NCBI RefSeq assembly: GCF_021272185.1
Contig: NZ_JAJSEC010000008.1
Location: 124,001-188,000, forward strand
DNA length: 64,000 nt
Reading direction: 5' to 3'
Origin: Roseivivax sp. GX 12232
Lineage (GTDB): Bacteria > Pseudomonadota > Alphaproteobacteria > Rhodobacterales > Rhodobacteraceae
In this document: piece after piece, positions 56,063 through 64,000 of the stretch
Position numbering within the stretch: the first letter of the stretch is position 1
How the letters are laid out: every line of letters starts with the position of its first letter
Made by a program: the position numbers and the translations under genes
Notes under the pieces: model-generated
What the model saw: only the letters and a program-made list of their open reading frames with translations
Databases searched by the model: none
Told to the model about the DNA's origin: nothing

Positions 56063-57001
56063 ATGAACTTACGACAGTTGGAATATTTCATCGCCATCGC
56101 CGAGGAGGGCTCGGTCTCGGCCGCCTCGCAGAAGCTGAACGTCGCGCAGCCCTCGCTGTCCCAGCAGATCAAGAAGCTCGAGGACAGCCTCGGCGTGCAG
56201 CTTCTCGAACGCTCCTCGCGGGGGGTGACGCTGACCGAGGCCGGGCTTCTGGCGCTCGACCGGGCCGAGCTGATCCTGCAGACGGTGGAGCGCGCGCGCT
56301 CGGACATCCGGCAGATGGGCTCGGACCCGGCGGGCGGGGTCAGCTTCGGGCTGCCCTCCTCGGTCTCCATGGTGCTCTCGGTGCCCTTGGCCGAGACCGT
56401 CCGCGCCGAGCTGCCGCTGGTGCGGCTGCGCGCGGTCGAGGCGATGTCGGGCTTCATCCAGACCTGGCTCGCCGACCAGGAGGTCGACCTGGGCATGCTC
56501 TACGACGTCTCGGGCGTGCGGCACCTGACCTATCGCGCCATCGTCTCGGAAGAGCTGCACTTCTTCTCGGCGCCCGATGCCTGGCCTTTCCGCAGCCGCG
56601 CGGGCGCGCCGGTGCCGATGGCGGATCTCGCCAAGGTCGACCTGGTGCTGCCCTCGAAGACCCATGGACTTCGGGCGCTGATCGACCGGGTGACCCGCGC
56701 GCATGGGGTGCACCTCGACGTGGTGACCGAGATGGACGCGCTGAGCCAGATCAAGACGCTGGTCTCGCGCGGGTCGGGCTACACGGTGCTGGCACCGGCA
56801 GCGGCGCTCGACCGGGTGGAACGGGGCGAGCTCCTCATGGCGCCGATCGTCGATCCGGCGATCAGCCGCTCGGTCTACCTGGTGCACAACCCGGCCAAGC
56901 CGCAGACCCGCGCCGCCCAGGCGGTCGAGGAGGTCACCATGGAGGTGGTCCGCGACCTCGTGCGCCGCGGCATCTGGCGGGCGGAGCAGATCGACCCATA
57001 G
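56063..57001 (+). CDS. LysR family transcriptional regulator
   Basis: A 312-aa LysR regulator. The HTH is MNLRQLEYFIAIAEEGSVSA, SQKLNVAQPSLSQQIKKLED and LGVQLLERSSRGVTLTEAG, and the effector domain is complete (about 90-300). The fine pattern (VEAMSGFIQTWLADQEVDLG) resembles Nac/Cbl-like or amino-acid-catabolism LysR proteins. ATG preceded by GGGAGGAG. It is codirectional with the aldehyde dehydrogenase 129 bases downstream and divergent from putP; it may control either. Confidence 0.9.
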   Translation: MNLRQLEYFIAIAEEGSVSAASQKLNVAQPSLSQQIKKLEDSLGVQLLERSSRGVTLTEAGLLALDRAELILQTVERARSDIRQMGSDPAGGVSFGLPSSVSMVLSVPLAETVRAELPLVRLRAVEAMSGFIQTWLADQEVDLGMLYDVSGVRHLTYRAIVSEELHFFSAPDAWPFRSRAGAPVPMADLAKVDLVLPSKTHGLRALIDRVTRAHGVHLDVVTEMDALSQIKTLVSRGSGYTVLAPAAALDRVERGELLMAPIVDPAISRSVYLVHNPAKPQTRAAQAVEEVTMEVVRDLVRRGIWRAEQIDP

Positions 57002-57008
57002 ACGAAAC

Positions 57009-57021
57009 CTATGGGCGATAG
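57009..57021. promoter_or_regulatory. Possible LysR-type site ahead of the aldehyde dehydrogenase
   Basis: CTATGGGCGATAG has matching CTAT/ATAG arms around a 5-base centre, similar to LysR recognition boxes. It lies about 110 bases ahead of the aldehyde dehydrogenase start. Weak evidence. Confidence 0.25.
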
Positions 57022-57129
57022 CGACGAACCGTCTTTCCGCCCGTCCCGCCGCCTCCCTATCGTCGCGGCAACCGGCCCTGCCGGCGCTGTGCGCCGCGCG
57101 GGCCGCTCACGCGAGGGAGGAGAACGGCC

Positions 57130-58608
57130 ATGAACGTTCAGAACGACGCGCGGGGGGCCTCGGTCACGGCCGCCTCGGACGGTATATTCATCGACAATGG
57201 CTGGCGGGCCTCGGCCTCGGGCAAGACCCTGGCGGTGCTGGCCCCGGCCACCGGCCGCGAGATCACCCGCATCGCCGATGGCACCGCCGCCGACATCGAC
57301 CTGGCGGTCGAGGCGGCGCGCCGCGCCTTCGAGGGCGCCTGGGGCGGCCACAGCGCCACCGAGCGCGGCCGCATCCTGCAGCGGCTGGCCCAGATCATCA
57401 CCGAGAACGAGGACGAGCTGACCGCGCTCGAGGCCACCGACACCGGCAAGCCGATGAGCCAGGCGCGCGGCGACGTGCGGGCCTGCGCGCGCTACTTCGA
57501 GTATTACGGCGCCGCCGCAGACAAGGTGCACGGCACGCAGATCCCCTTCATGCAGGGCTATCTCGCGGTGACCGAGCACCTGCCCTACGGCGTGACCGGG
57601 CATATCATCCCCTGGAACCTGCCGGCGCAGATGTTCGGGCGGACCATCGCGCCGGCGCTCGCCATGGGCAATGCCTGCGTGCTGAAGCCCGCCGAGGACG
57701 CCTGCCTCTCGCCGATCCGGCTTTGCGAGCTGGCCGCCGAGGCGGGGCTGCCGCCGGGCGCGCTGAACTGCGTGCCGGGCCGGGGCGAAAGCGCGGGCGC
57801 GGCGCTCTCGGGCCATCGCGGCATCGACTACATCTCCTTCACCGGCTCCCCGCAGGTGGGCGAACTGGTGCAGATCGCGGCGGCCAAGAACCACATCGGC
57901 TGCACGCTGGAGCTGGGCGGCAAGAGCCCGCAGGTGATCTTCGAGGACGCCGACCTCGACGCGGCGATCCCGGTCATCGTCACCGCGATCACCGTCAACG
58001 CCGGGCAGACCTGCTCCGCCGGCAGCCGCGTGCTGGTGCAGGAAGGGCTGAAGGACGCGCTTCTGGAGCGCCTGGCCGCGGCCTTCTCGGAGGTGGTCGC
58101 CGGCCCGCCCGAGGCCGACTGCAAGCTCGGCCCGCTGGTCAACGCCACCCAGAAACGCCGGGTGGAGCGCTTCTTCTCGCAGGCCGAGGCCGACGGCATC
58201 CCGATCGTCGCCGAGGGCAAGATCGCGCCCGGCGCCGACCCCGAGGGTTATTTCGTCGTGCCCCGCGTCTACGGGCCGGTGCCGCATGACAACGTGCTGA
58301 GCCAGGAAGAGGTCTTCGGGCCGGTCCTGTCGGTGGTGACCTTCCGCGACGAGGCCGAGGCCATCGAGAAGGCCAATGACACCGACTACGGGCTGGTCGG
58401 CGCGGTCTGGTCCAAGGACGGCAGCCGCGCGATGCGCGTGGCGCGCCGGATCGTGGCGGGCCAGGTCTTCGTGAACGGCTACGGCGCCGGCGGCGGGATC
58501 GAGCTGCCCTTCGGCGGCATGAAGAAATCCGGCCACGGGCGCGAGAAGGGCTTCGAGGCGCTCCTGGATTTCTCGACCACCCGGACGCTGGTGGTGAAAC
58601 ACGACTGA
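57130..58608 (+). CDS. NAD(P)-dependent aldehyde dehydrogenase
   Basis: A 492-aa ALDH-superfamily enzyme oxidising an aldehyde to its acid. Catalytic residues are Asn163 (PWNLPAQ), Glu261 (LELGGKSPQV) and Cys295 (AGQTCSAGSR); SFTGSPQVGEL carries the cofactor loop and FGGMKKSGHGREKG is the C-terminal signature. The MN start follows GGGAGGAG. The family does not fix the substrate; a LysR gene lies directly upstream. A good terminator follows. Confidence 0.93.
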   Translation: MNVQNDARGASVTAASDGIFIDNGWRASASGKTLAVLAPATGREITRIADGTAADIDLAVEAARRAFEGAWGGHSATERGRILQRLAQIITENEDELTALEATDTGKPMSQARGDVRACARYFEYYGAAADKVHGTQIPFMQGYLAVTEHLPYGVTGHIIPWNLPAQMFGRTIAPALAMGNACVLKPAEDACLSPIRLCELAAEAGLPPGALNCVPGRGESAGAALSGHRGIDYISFTGSPQVGELVQIAAAKNHIGCTLELGGKSPQVIFEDADLDAAIPVIVTAITVNAGQTCSAGSRVLVQEGLKDALLERLAAAFSEVVAGPPEADCKLGPLVNATQKRRVERFFSQAEADGIPIVAEGKIAPGADPEGYFVVPRVYGPVPHDNVLSQEEVFGPVLSVVTFRDEAEAIEKANDTDYGLVGAVWSKDGSRAMRVARRIVAGQVFVNGYGAGGGIELPFGGMKKSGHGREKGFEALLDFSTTRTLVVKHD

Positions 58609-58633
58609 GGCTTTCGACCCTCTCCCTGAGCTG

Positions 58634-58664
58634 CGCGCCGGTCCCTCGGATCGGCGCGTTTTTT
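58634..58664 (+). terminator. Terminator of the aldehyde dehydrogenase gene
   Basis: CGCGCCGGTCC-CTC-GGATCGGCGCG forms an 11-bp stem with one G-T pair, followed by six Ts (58659-58664). It begins 26 bases after the stop. Confidence 0.93.
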
Positions 58665-58864
58665 GTGCCGGGAGGTAGGGCAAGCGGCGGGCTACGGAGC
58701 GGTGCGCGTTGAAGGTGAGGTCGGGATTTCAGAAAGCGCCCCACCCCGTCTTTGACTTAATATCAGAGACTTGGCGGCACACCTTCATCCTGACTGCGCG
58801 GCACTGTCAGCGCCGCGCCCTTCCCCGCACAGCCCTCTCACGCCGCTCCCGCACACCCACCACA

Positions 58865-58896
58865 CAACAAAAGGGCCGCCCCGCGGGACGGCCCTT
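58865..58896 (-). terminator. Terminator of the liv-SDR operon
   Basis: On the minus strand AAGGGCCGTCCC-GC-GGGGCGGCCCTT (plus 58871-58896) is followed by TTGTTG with more Ts; it starts 24 bases after the SDR stop codon. The region 58665-58864 between this and the convergent ALDH terminator holds nothing recognisable. Confidence 0.8.
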
Positions 58897-58919
58897 CCGG
58901 CAGAATATGCAGCCAAGGC

Positions 58920-59669
58920 TCAGACGCAGCGACCGCCGTCGACCTCCATGACCGTGCCGGTCAGGAACTCCGCCTCGTCCGAGGCCAGGAAGGCCGCCGC
59001 ATTGGCCACGTCGCGCGGCTCGGAGAGCCGGCCCATGGGCACGCTGGCGATGAACTTCGCGCGGTTCTCGGGCGTGTCGGGCAGCCCCATGAAGTTCTCC
59101 AGAAGCGCCGTCACGCCCATCACCGGGGCCAGCGCGCAGACCCGGATGTTGTCGGGCGCCAGCTCCACCGCGAGCGACTTGGTCATGATGTTGGCCGCAC
59201 CTTTCGAGCTGTTGTACCAGGTCAGGCCCGGACGCGGGCGGATGCCGGCGGTCGAGGTCACGTTGATCATCACGCCGCCGTCGCCCTCGCGCCAGCGCGG
59301 CACGATCGACTTGGTCATGTGGAAGATCGACATCACGTTGACGTCGTAGAGCTTCCGCATGGTGGCCTCGTCGGTCTCCATCAGCGGCGCGTTCTTGTTC
59401 GACCAGCCGGCGTTGTTCACGATGACGTCGATCCGGCCGAATTCCTCGGTGACGCGGGCCACGGCGGCCTCCACGTCCTCGGCCTTGGAGACGTCGCAGG
59501 TCACCGCGATGGCGCCGTTGCCAATCTCGCCGGCAACGCGCTTGGCGCCCTCGGCGTTCATGTCGACGATGGCGATCTTGGCGCCCTCGGCCGCGAATTT
59601 CTGCGCGATGCCTTCCCCGAAGCCCGAGGCGGCCCCGGTCACGAGGCAGATTTTGTCCTTCAGTCGCAT
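58920..59669 (-). CDS. SDR family NAD(P)-dependent oxidoreductase
   Basis: A 249-aa classical short-chain dehydrogenase. Cofactor motif TGAASGFGEG (11-20), NNAG (85-88), catalytic Ser139, Tyr152 and Lys156 (YNSSK), with a C-terminal LTGTVMEVDGGRCV closure. An Asp36 after the second strand (IAIVDMN) indicates NAD(H) preference. It is 12 bases after livF, so it belongs to the ABC operon and probably acts on the imported compound or a breakdown product. Confidence 0.92.
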   Translation of the reverse strand: MRLKDKICLVTGAASGFGEGIAQKFAAEGAKIAIVDMNAEGAKRVAGEIGNGAIAVTCDVSKAEDVEAAVARVTEEFGRIDVIVNNAGWSNKNAPLMETDEATMRKLYDVNVMSIFHMTKSIVPRWREGDGGVMINVTSTAGIRPRPGLTWYNSSKGAANIMTKSLAVELAPDNIRVCALAPVMGVTALLENFMGLPDTPENRAKFIASVPMGRLSEPRDVANAAAFLASDEAEFLTGTVMEVDGGRCV

Positions 59670-59681
59670 GTCTCTCTCCTG

Positions 59682-60350
59682 TCAGGCGGCTTGGTGTTCG
59701 GCCTCCGCGATCTCGCCGCGCTCGATGACGAGCGTGCGGCGCGCGAAGGATTTCAGAAGCGCGGGGTTCGACTCGGTCACGATCACCGTGACCTCGGGAT
59801 CGACCTCGCGCAGGCGGCCCAGCGCCTCGCCGTAGCGCTGCGCCAGCGCCGGGGCGAGGCCCTGGAAGGGTTCGTCGAGCATCAGCAGCCGGGTGCCGAG
59901 CATCAGCGCCCGGCCGAGGGCCACCATCTTGCCCTGCCCGCCCGAGACCGCGCCCGCCGGGCGGTCGGCCATCTCGCGCAGTTCGGGCAGGACCCGGTAG
60001 ACCTTGTCGAGCCGCGCGGCCTGGGTGTCGGGGTCGAGCTTGGCGACCTCGCCCGGCAGGCGGATGTTTTCTTCCACGGTGAAGCCCGAAAACAGGCGGC
60101 GGTCCTCGGGGGCGTAGCCGATGCCGAGGCCGGGACGGCGCGAGGCGCGCATCCTGGTGATGTCCTCGCCGCCGATCAGGATCTGGCCTTTCACGTCGGT
60201 GAAGCCCATGACGCTGCGCAGCGTGGTGGTCTTGCCCGCGCCGTTGCGGCCGATCAGGGCCACGGTCTCGGAGGGGGCGATCTTCACGTTGAGCCCGCGC
60301 AGGATCGGGACATTGCCGATATGCACGTCGGTATTGCGGAACTCGAGCAT
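59682..60350 (-). CDS. livF: Branched-chain amino acid-type ABC transporter ATPase LivF
   Basis: A 222-aa ABC ATPase: Walker A GRNGAGKTT (about 34-42), signature AVSGGQGKMVALGRALM, Walker B LLMLDEPFQGLAP and the loss of the usual H-loop His replaced in VIVTESNP (Glu-Ser after Thr). It starts with LEFRNTDVHIGNVPILRGLN. TGATG overlap with livG. Paired with LivG as the heterodimeric motor. Confidence 0.9.
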   Translation of the reverse strand: MLEFRNTDVHIGNVPILRGLNVKIAPSETVALIGRNGAGKTTTLRSVMGFTDVKGQILIGGEDITRMRASRRPGLGIGYAPEDRRLFSGFTVEENIRLPGEVAKLDPDTQAARLDKVYRVLPELREMADRPAGAVSGGQGKMVALGRALMLGTRLLMLDEPFQGLAPALAQRYGEALGRLREVDPEVTVIVTESNPALLKSFARRTLVIERGEIAEAEHQAA

Positions 60351-61102
60351 CAGGCGGCCTCCTCTCCGATCACGTCGCGGATCACGTCGGGGTGGGCCAG
60401 GATTTCCTCGGGGGTGCCGCGGAGCTGCACCTCGCCGGAGTTCCAGACCGCCACCTCGTCGGCGTAATTCTTCACGATGCCCATGTCGTGTTCGACGAAG
60501 ACCGCGGTCACCGCGGCCTGCGACAGCGCGGCCACGAGGATCTCCATGATCTCGAATTTCTCCGAGCTGGCGACGCCCGAGGTGGGCTCGTCCATGAGCA
60601 GGAGCCGGGGTTTCAGCGCCAGCGCCACGGCGATGTCGATCAGCTTGCGCTGCCCCTCGGAGAGCTCCACGACCGGACGGTCGGCCACATCGGCGCAGCC
60701 CACCAGGTCGAGCAGCTCCAGCATCTCGCGGCGCTCGGGCTGGGCACCCATCGACAGAAGCGGCGACTGCCGCCCCTCGCGGGCCGAGACGGCGATCATC
60801 AGGTTCTCCAGCGCCGTGTGCTCGGTGAAGAGCTGCGGGATCTGGAAGGCGCGGGCGACGCCCCGCCGGACGATCTTGCGCGGCGGCAGATGGGTGACCT
60901 CCTCGCCGCGGAAGAAGACCTGCCCCTTGGTCGGCTTGATCCAGCCGGTGCAGATGTTGAGGAAGGTGGTCTTGCCCGCGCCGTTCGGCCCGATGATCGC
61001 GAGGTTGCGGCCCTCGGCGATGGTCAGGTCGACATGGTCGGCGGCCACCACGCCCCCGAAGCGGATCTCGAGCCCGCGGGCTTCCAGAAGCGGCGTCGTC
61101 AT
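60350..61102 (-). CDS. livG: Branched-chain amino acid-type ABC transporter ATPase LivG
   Basis: A 250-aa ABC ATPase of the LivG type. Walker A GPNGAGKTT (about 38-46), then FLNICTGWIKPTKGQVFFRG, signature LSEGQRKLIDIAVAL, Walker B LLLMDEPTSGVASSE and H-loop VEHDMGIV. The C-terminal VIRDVIGEEAA resembles the usual LivG end. It overlaps the livM gene by 4 bases and livF by 1 base. Confidence 0.92.
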   Translation of the reverse strand: MTTPLLEARGLEIRFGGVVAADHVDLTIAEGRNLAIIGPNGAGKTTFLNICTGWIKPTKGQVFFRGEEVTHLPPRKIVRRGVARAFQIPQLFTEHTALENLMIAVSAREGRQSPLLSMGAQPERREMLELLDLVGCADVADRPVVELSEGQRKLIDIAVALALKPRLLLMDEPTSGVASSEKFEIMEILVAALSQAAVTAVFVEHDMGIVKNYADEVAVWNSGEVQLRGTPEEILAHPDVIRDVIGEEAA

Positions 61103-62103
61103 GTGCGGGCCTCCTTGGTTTGCACGGCGGCTTGCGCGGAGGTCTTCTCCTCGCGCGCGGCGGCGCGGCGCGGCGAGATGCGGTCCATCAGCGCGCCGTA
61201 GATGCCCATCAGGCCCGAGGGCGCGAAGAGGATGATCGCCAGCAGGAAGGCCCCGAGCACGAGCTGCCAGACATCGGCGGCGAAGGCCGCGGCGTAGATG
61301 CGGACCACCTCGTAGGCGATGGCGCCGGCGACCGCGCCGGGGATCGAACCGACCCCGCCCAGGACCGCGATGAAGACCATCTCGCCCGAGCGGATCCAGT
61401 AGGCATAGGCCGGGGTCACGATGCCCTGGGCGGTGGCGACCAGCACGCCGCCGAGCCCGCAGAGCACCGCCGAGAGGATGTAACCCTTTAGGAGCGTCGC
61501 CTGGGCCGAGATGCCGAGGTATTCCAGCCGCGTCTCGTTGGTCTTCACGGTCTGGAACAGCTGCCCCACCGGCGAGCCGAGCCAGCGCGTGGCGAACCAG
61601 CCGAGCCCCAGCGTCAGCGCCAGCGCCAGGTAGTAGAGCAGAAGCTCGAAGGGCGCGCGGTCGAGCGCCAGGCCCAGGACCTCGGGCCGGGCCAGCCGCA
61701 GGCCGTCGGCGCCGCCGGTCAGGTGGTAGAACTTCTCGAGCACCGACCAGAAGATCATCGAGAAGGCGAGGTTCAGCATCCCGAAGAAGATCCCCCGGTA
61801 GCGCACCACGAAGAGCCCCACGAGCAGCCCCGAGACCGCCGCGCCGGCGGCTCCCACGAAGAGCAGCAGGAACAGGTCGTCGAGGTTCGAGGCCGCCGCG
61901 AAGGCCGCGGCATAGGCGGCGATGCCGAAGAACAGCGCGTGGCCGAAGCTGACCTGGCCCGCGCGCAACAGGAGCGTGACGCCCATGACCGCGATGCCCT
62001 TGGCCAGGGCCAGGGTCATCAGCACCTGGAGCGAGGGCGCCAGCATCGGCACCAGCGCCAGGGCGAGGATCGCGAGCACGGGAATGAGGATGCGGATCTG
62101 CAT
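61099..62103 (-). CDS. livM: Branched-chain amino acid-type ABC transporter permease LivM
   Basis: A 334-aa integral membrane permease with eight to ten TM segments. Recognisable are LLLRAGQVSFGHALFFGIAA (the conserved GQVSFG patch), YRGIFFGMLNLAFSMIFWSV and AVLGGVGSIPGAVAGAIAYE (EAA-like loop). Transport of a small amino acid or related organic acid is presumed. It overlaps livG and follows livH by 11 bases. Confidence 0.92.
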   Translation of the reverse strand: MQIRILIPVLAILALALVPMLAPSLQVLMTLALAKGIAVMGVTLLLRAGQVSFGHALFFGIAAYAAAFAAASNLDDLFLLLFVGAAGAAVSGLLVGLFVVRYRGIFFGMLNLAFSMIFWSVLEKFYHLTGGADGLRLARPEVLGLALDRAPFELLLYYLALALTLGLGWFATRWLGSPVGQLFQTVKTNETRLEYLGISAQATLLKGYILSAVLCGLGGVLVATAQGIVTPAYAYWIRSGEMVFIAVLGGVGSIPGAVAGAIAYEVVRIYAAAFAADVWQLVLGAFLLAIILFAPSGLMGIYGALMDRISPRRAAAREEKTSAQAAVQTKEART

Positions 62104-62114
62104 GGCGGCCTCCT

Positions 62115-63020
62115 TCAGATCTTGCGGGCCGCGGGCGTGCCGAAGAGCCCCTCGGGACGCACCAGCAGGACGGCGAGCATGATGAGATAGGGCACGAGCA
62201 CCTGCAGCTCGGGCATGGCGTAGGTCGCGGCCGAGCGCCCGAGCCCGATCAGGAGCGCGGCAACCGCCGCCCCCTCGATCCGGCCCAGCCCGGCGGTGGC
62301 GACCACGGCGAAGCTCAGGACGATCATCTCGGCGCCGATGCCCGGCAGGACGCTGGTGGTCGGCGAGGCGAGCGCGCCGCCGAGCCCGGCGAGCGCGGCG
62401 CCCAGGACGAAGGTCATCAGGTAGACCCGATCGGCGTCGATGCCGATCGAGCGCGCGGCCTCGCGGTCCTCGGTCACGGCGGTGATCAGCTTGCCGGTCA
62501 GCGTGCGGCGCAGGAAGAGCCGCAGCCCGATCAGCGTCAGCAGCGCGACCACCGGCAGCAGGACCAGCTGGTAGCTGGTGTAATAGACCCCGAAGACCTG
62601 GATATTGCCCAGGAGCTGCAGCGCGGAGCTTTCGAAATAAGGCTGGTTGCCCCAGACCAGGCGCTGCACGTCCTCGAGGATCATGAAGACCGCGAAGGTC
62701 ACGAGAAGCTGCAGCACCTCGGACTTGGCGTAGATCCGGCGCAGGAGCAGCCGCTCGATCGGCGCGCCCAGAAGCACCCCCACCAGCGCGGCGGCGATCA
62801 GCATCAGCGGGAAGGCCAGGATCGGCGAATAGCCCGCCGCGACCACGGCCCCGCCGATCGAGGCGGTCAGATAGGCGCCGATCGCGTAGAGCGAGCCATG
62901 CGCCACGTTGAGGATGCGCAGGACGCCGAAGATCAGCGTCAGTCCCACCGCGACCATGAAGACCAGCGCGGCATAGGAGACGCCGTCGAAGACGGCGAGA
63001 AGGATCAATGACAGGTTCAT
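62115..63020 (-). CDS. livH: Branched-chain amino acid-type ABC transporter permease LivH
   Basis: A 301-aa integral membrane permease with about eight TM segments: GVSYAALVFMVAVGLTLIFG, VLRILNVAHGSLYAIGAYLT (LivH hallmark NxAHG) and the cytoplasmic LITAVTEDREAARSIGIDAD. It follows livK, separated by a 66-base gap containing a hairpin. Confidence 0.92.
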   Translation of the reverse strand: MNLSLILLAVFDGVSYAALVFMVAVGLTLIFGVLRILNVAHGSLYAIGAYLTASIGGAVVAAGYSPILAFPLMLIAAALVGVLLGAPIERLLLRRIYAKSEVLQLLVTFAVFMILEDVQRLVWGNQPYFESSALQLLGNIQVFGVYYTSYQLVLLPVVALLTLIGLRLFLRRTLTGKLITAVTEDREAARSIGIDADRVYLMTFVLGAALAGLGGALASPTTSVLPGIGAEMIVLSFAVVATAGLGRIEGAAVAALLIGLGRSAATYAMPELQVLVPYLIMLAVLLVRPEGLFGTPAARKI

Positions 63021-63050
63021 GTCGGGCCTAAGTCTGGGAACGTGAGAAGG

Positions 63051-63076
63051 CCCGGCCCCCGCAATGGGGGACCGGG
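63051..63076 (-). terminator. Hairpin between livK and livH
   Basis: On the minus strand CCCGGTCCCC and GGGGGCCGGG form a 10-bp stem with one G-U pair (plus 63051-63076). It is followed by CCTTCTC with few Ts; probably an mRNA 3'-end stabiliser or partial attenuator that raises livK expression. Confidence 0.55.
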
Positions 63077-63086
63077 CGGATGACGA

Positions 63087-64000
63087 TCAGTCGAAGGTCG
63101 TCGGTTCGATCTTCTCGACGAAGTCGGGGCTCAGCGCGCCGACCCAGTCGATGGAACTTTCGCCGACAGGGGTGGTCAGCTCGGCGCCGTCGAAGATCAT
63201 CATGTTCTCCAGCGTGGCGAAGGGATAGTCGCCGCTCTGCACCGTGGTGCCGATGAGCTGCGCCTCGACGCCCTGGTGGTCCCCCTCGCGGATGGTCACC
63301 GGACGGCCCATGCCCTGGAACTCGAGCCCCTCGTAGGCCGCGATCAGCTCCTGGTCGTTGGGCCAGCTGCCGCCGTTCTCTTCCATGGCCTCGGCATAGG
63401 CTGCCTTCAGGGCCTCGAAGGCCTGGACCATATGGAAGACCGAGTAGATCGGATAGGCGCCGGTCTCTTCCTTGAAGGACGACACGAAGCTGTCGAAACG
63501 CTCGGTGCCGACCATCTCGGGATGGGCGAAGTAGTGGTCACCGCGGCCGCCGACGATCACCCCGTCGGGCAGCGCCGGGCCAAGCGCCTCGAGCGAGCTT
63601 TCCGCCAGCGGCAGGACGAACTGCGACTGCTGGGTCAGCCCGCGCTGCGCGGCCTGCTGCACGAAGGTGTTGAGATCCCCGCCCCAGGAGGTCGAGAGGA
63701 TCACGTCCGGCCGGGTGGCCGAAAGCCGCGAGATCTCGGTCGAGAAGTCCGGCGCGCCGAAGGCCGGGAAGAACTCGCCCACCACCTCGACGTCGGGCTT
63801 CATCGCCTTGAGCGCGGTCGAGAAGATGTCCCAGCTGTCGCGGCCCCAGGCGTAGTCCTGGTTCACCACGGCGATGGTCTCGAAGTCGGGCTGGGTCTTC
63901 AGCAGGTAGAGCACGACCGCCAGCATCTCGGCGGTGGCGTGGCTCTGGGTGCGGAAGACGTAGTCGTAGTCGCCCTCCTCGAAGACCCGCTGCGTGCCGC
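63087..64000 (-). CDS. livK: Branched-chain amino acid-type ABC transporter binding protein (N-terminus beyond window)
   Basis: At least 303 codons of a periplasmic binding protein (peptide-binding type 1 fold, DUF/Peripla_BP_6). The frame is open from the right edge, reading GTQRVFEEGDYDYVFRTQSH, then FETIAVVNQDYAWGRDSWDI, STSWGGDLNTFVQQAAQRGL and the end VGALSPDFVEKIEPTTFD. The signal peptide is missing because the gene runs off the window; the ATG at 63926 is internal. It is the first gene of the livKHMGF-SDR operon. The ligand might be a branched-chain amino acid or an aromatic/aliphatic acid. Confidence 0.9.
   Translation of the reverse strand, partial: GTQRVFEEGDYDYVFRTQSHATAEMLAVVLYLLKTQPDFETIAVVNQDYAWGRDSWDIFSTALKAMKPDVEVVGEFFPAFGAPDFSTEISRLSATRPDVILSTSWGGDLNTFVQQAAQRGLTQQSQFVLPLAESSLEALGPALPDGVIVGGRGDHYFAHPEMVGTERFDSFVSSFKEETGAYPIYSVFHMVQAFEALKAAYAEAMEENGGSWPNDQELIAAYEGLEFQGMGRPVTIREGDHQGVEAQLIGTTVQSGDYPFATLENMMIFDGAELTTPVGESSIDWVGALSPDFVEKIEPTTFD

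Overview
This 64 kb, very GC-rich window looks like chromosome from an alphaproteobacterium of the Rhodobacteraceae/Paracoccaceae (Rhodobacter-Roseobacter) group. Supporting signs are the alphaproteobacterial LexA-type box (GAAC-N7-GAAC) upstream of recA, the long ribosomal protein L21 with a helix-hairpin-helix tail, the abundance of TRAP transporters, a CioAB-like cytochrome bd and Roseobacter-like paa genes. The assignment is inference; no 16S or marker tree could be run.

Layout. 1-4160: proB (5' edge only), obgE, a GNAT acetyltransferase, rpmA-rplU, a DUF2059 protein and tRNA-Ser(CGA). 4270-9070: a TetR regulator followed by a membrane-fusion protein and an RND pump. 9220-11590: tungstate-type ABC importer (permease, ATPase, binding protein). 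11590-21860: phenylacetate catabolism, with paaI-paaK-paaR on the plus strand facing paaZ and paaABCDE on the minus strand, plus a paaX regulator. 21990-24551: cytochrome bd oxidase cydAB with a 42-aa DUF2474-like small protein. 25237-32149: recA, alaS, a DUF1330 protein and typA. 33226-37102: a TRAP transporter with an unusual fused small subunit. 37445-40235: a two-gene DNA-repair operon (radical SAM protein and a DUF4130-UdgX fusion) under its own apparent SOS box. 40299-45166: a 2H phosphoesterase-like protein, a manganese/iron-type ABC importer and a divergent Fur-family regulator with two palindromic operators. 45370-51851: TAXI-TRAP importer, universal stress protein, class III aminotransferase and an RpiR regulator. 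52078-58608: fumarylacetoacetase, an EamA exporter, a PutP-like symporter, a LysR regulator and an aldehyde dehydrogenase. 58920-64000: an SDR dehydrogenase at the end of a branched-chain-amino-acid-type ABC operon (livKHMGF), cut by the right edge inside livK.

How the genes work together. The paa genes supply CoA activation (PaaK), ring epoxidation (PaaABCDE), ring opening and aldehyde oxidation (PaaZ) and thioester rescue (PaaI). The later beta-oxidation genes (paaF, G, H, J) are absent here. Transport dominates the second half: TRAP, TAXI-TRAP, Mn/Fe ABC, EamA, PutP and LIV systems, each beside a plausible catabolic enzyme or regulator.

The most interesting points are (i) the radical-SAM/UdgX operon with a LexA-type box overlapping its -10 region and an apparently leaderless start; (ii) three copies of a 165-166 bp highly structured repeat with compensating base changes in its stems, two of which flank typA in inverted orientation; (iii) a TM2-coiled-coil-DctQ fusion; (iv) two different regulators and operator types for one paa pathway; and (v) paired palindromic metal-regulator boxes. 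No insertion sequence, prophage, CRISPR array or rRNA gene was seen.
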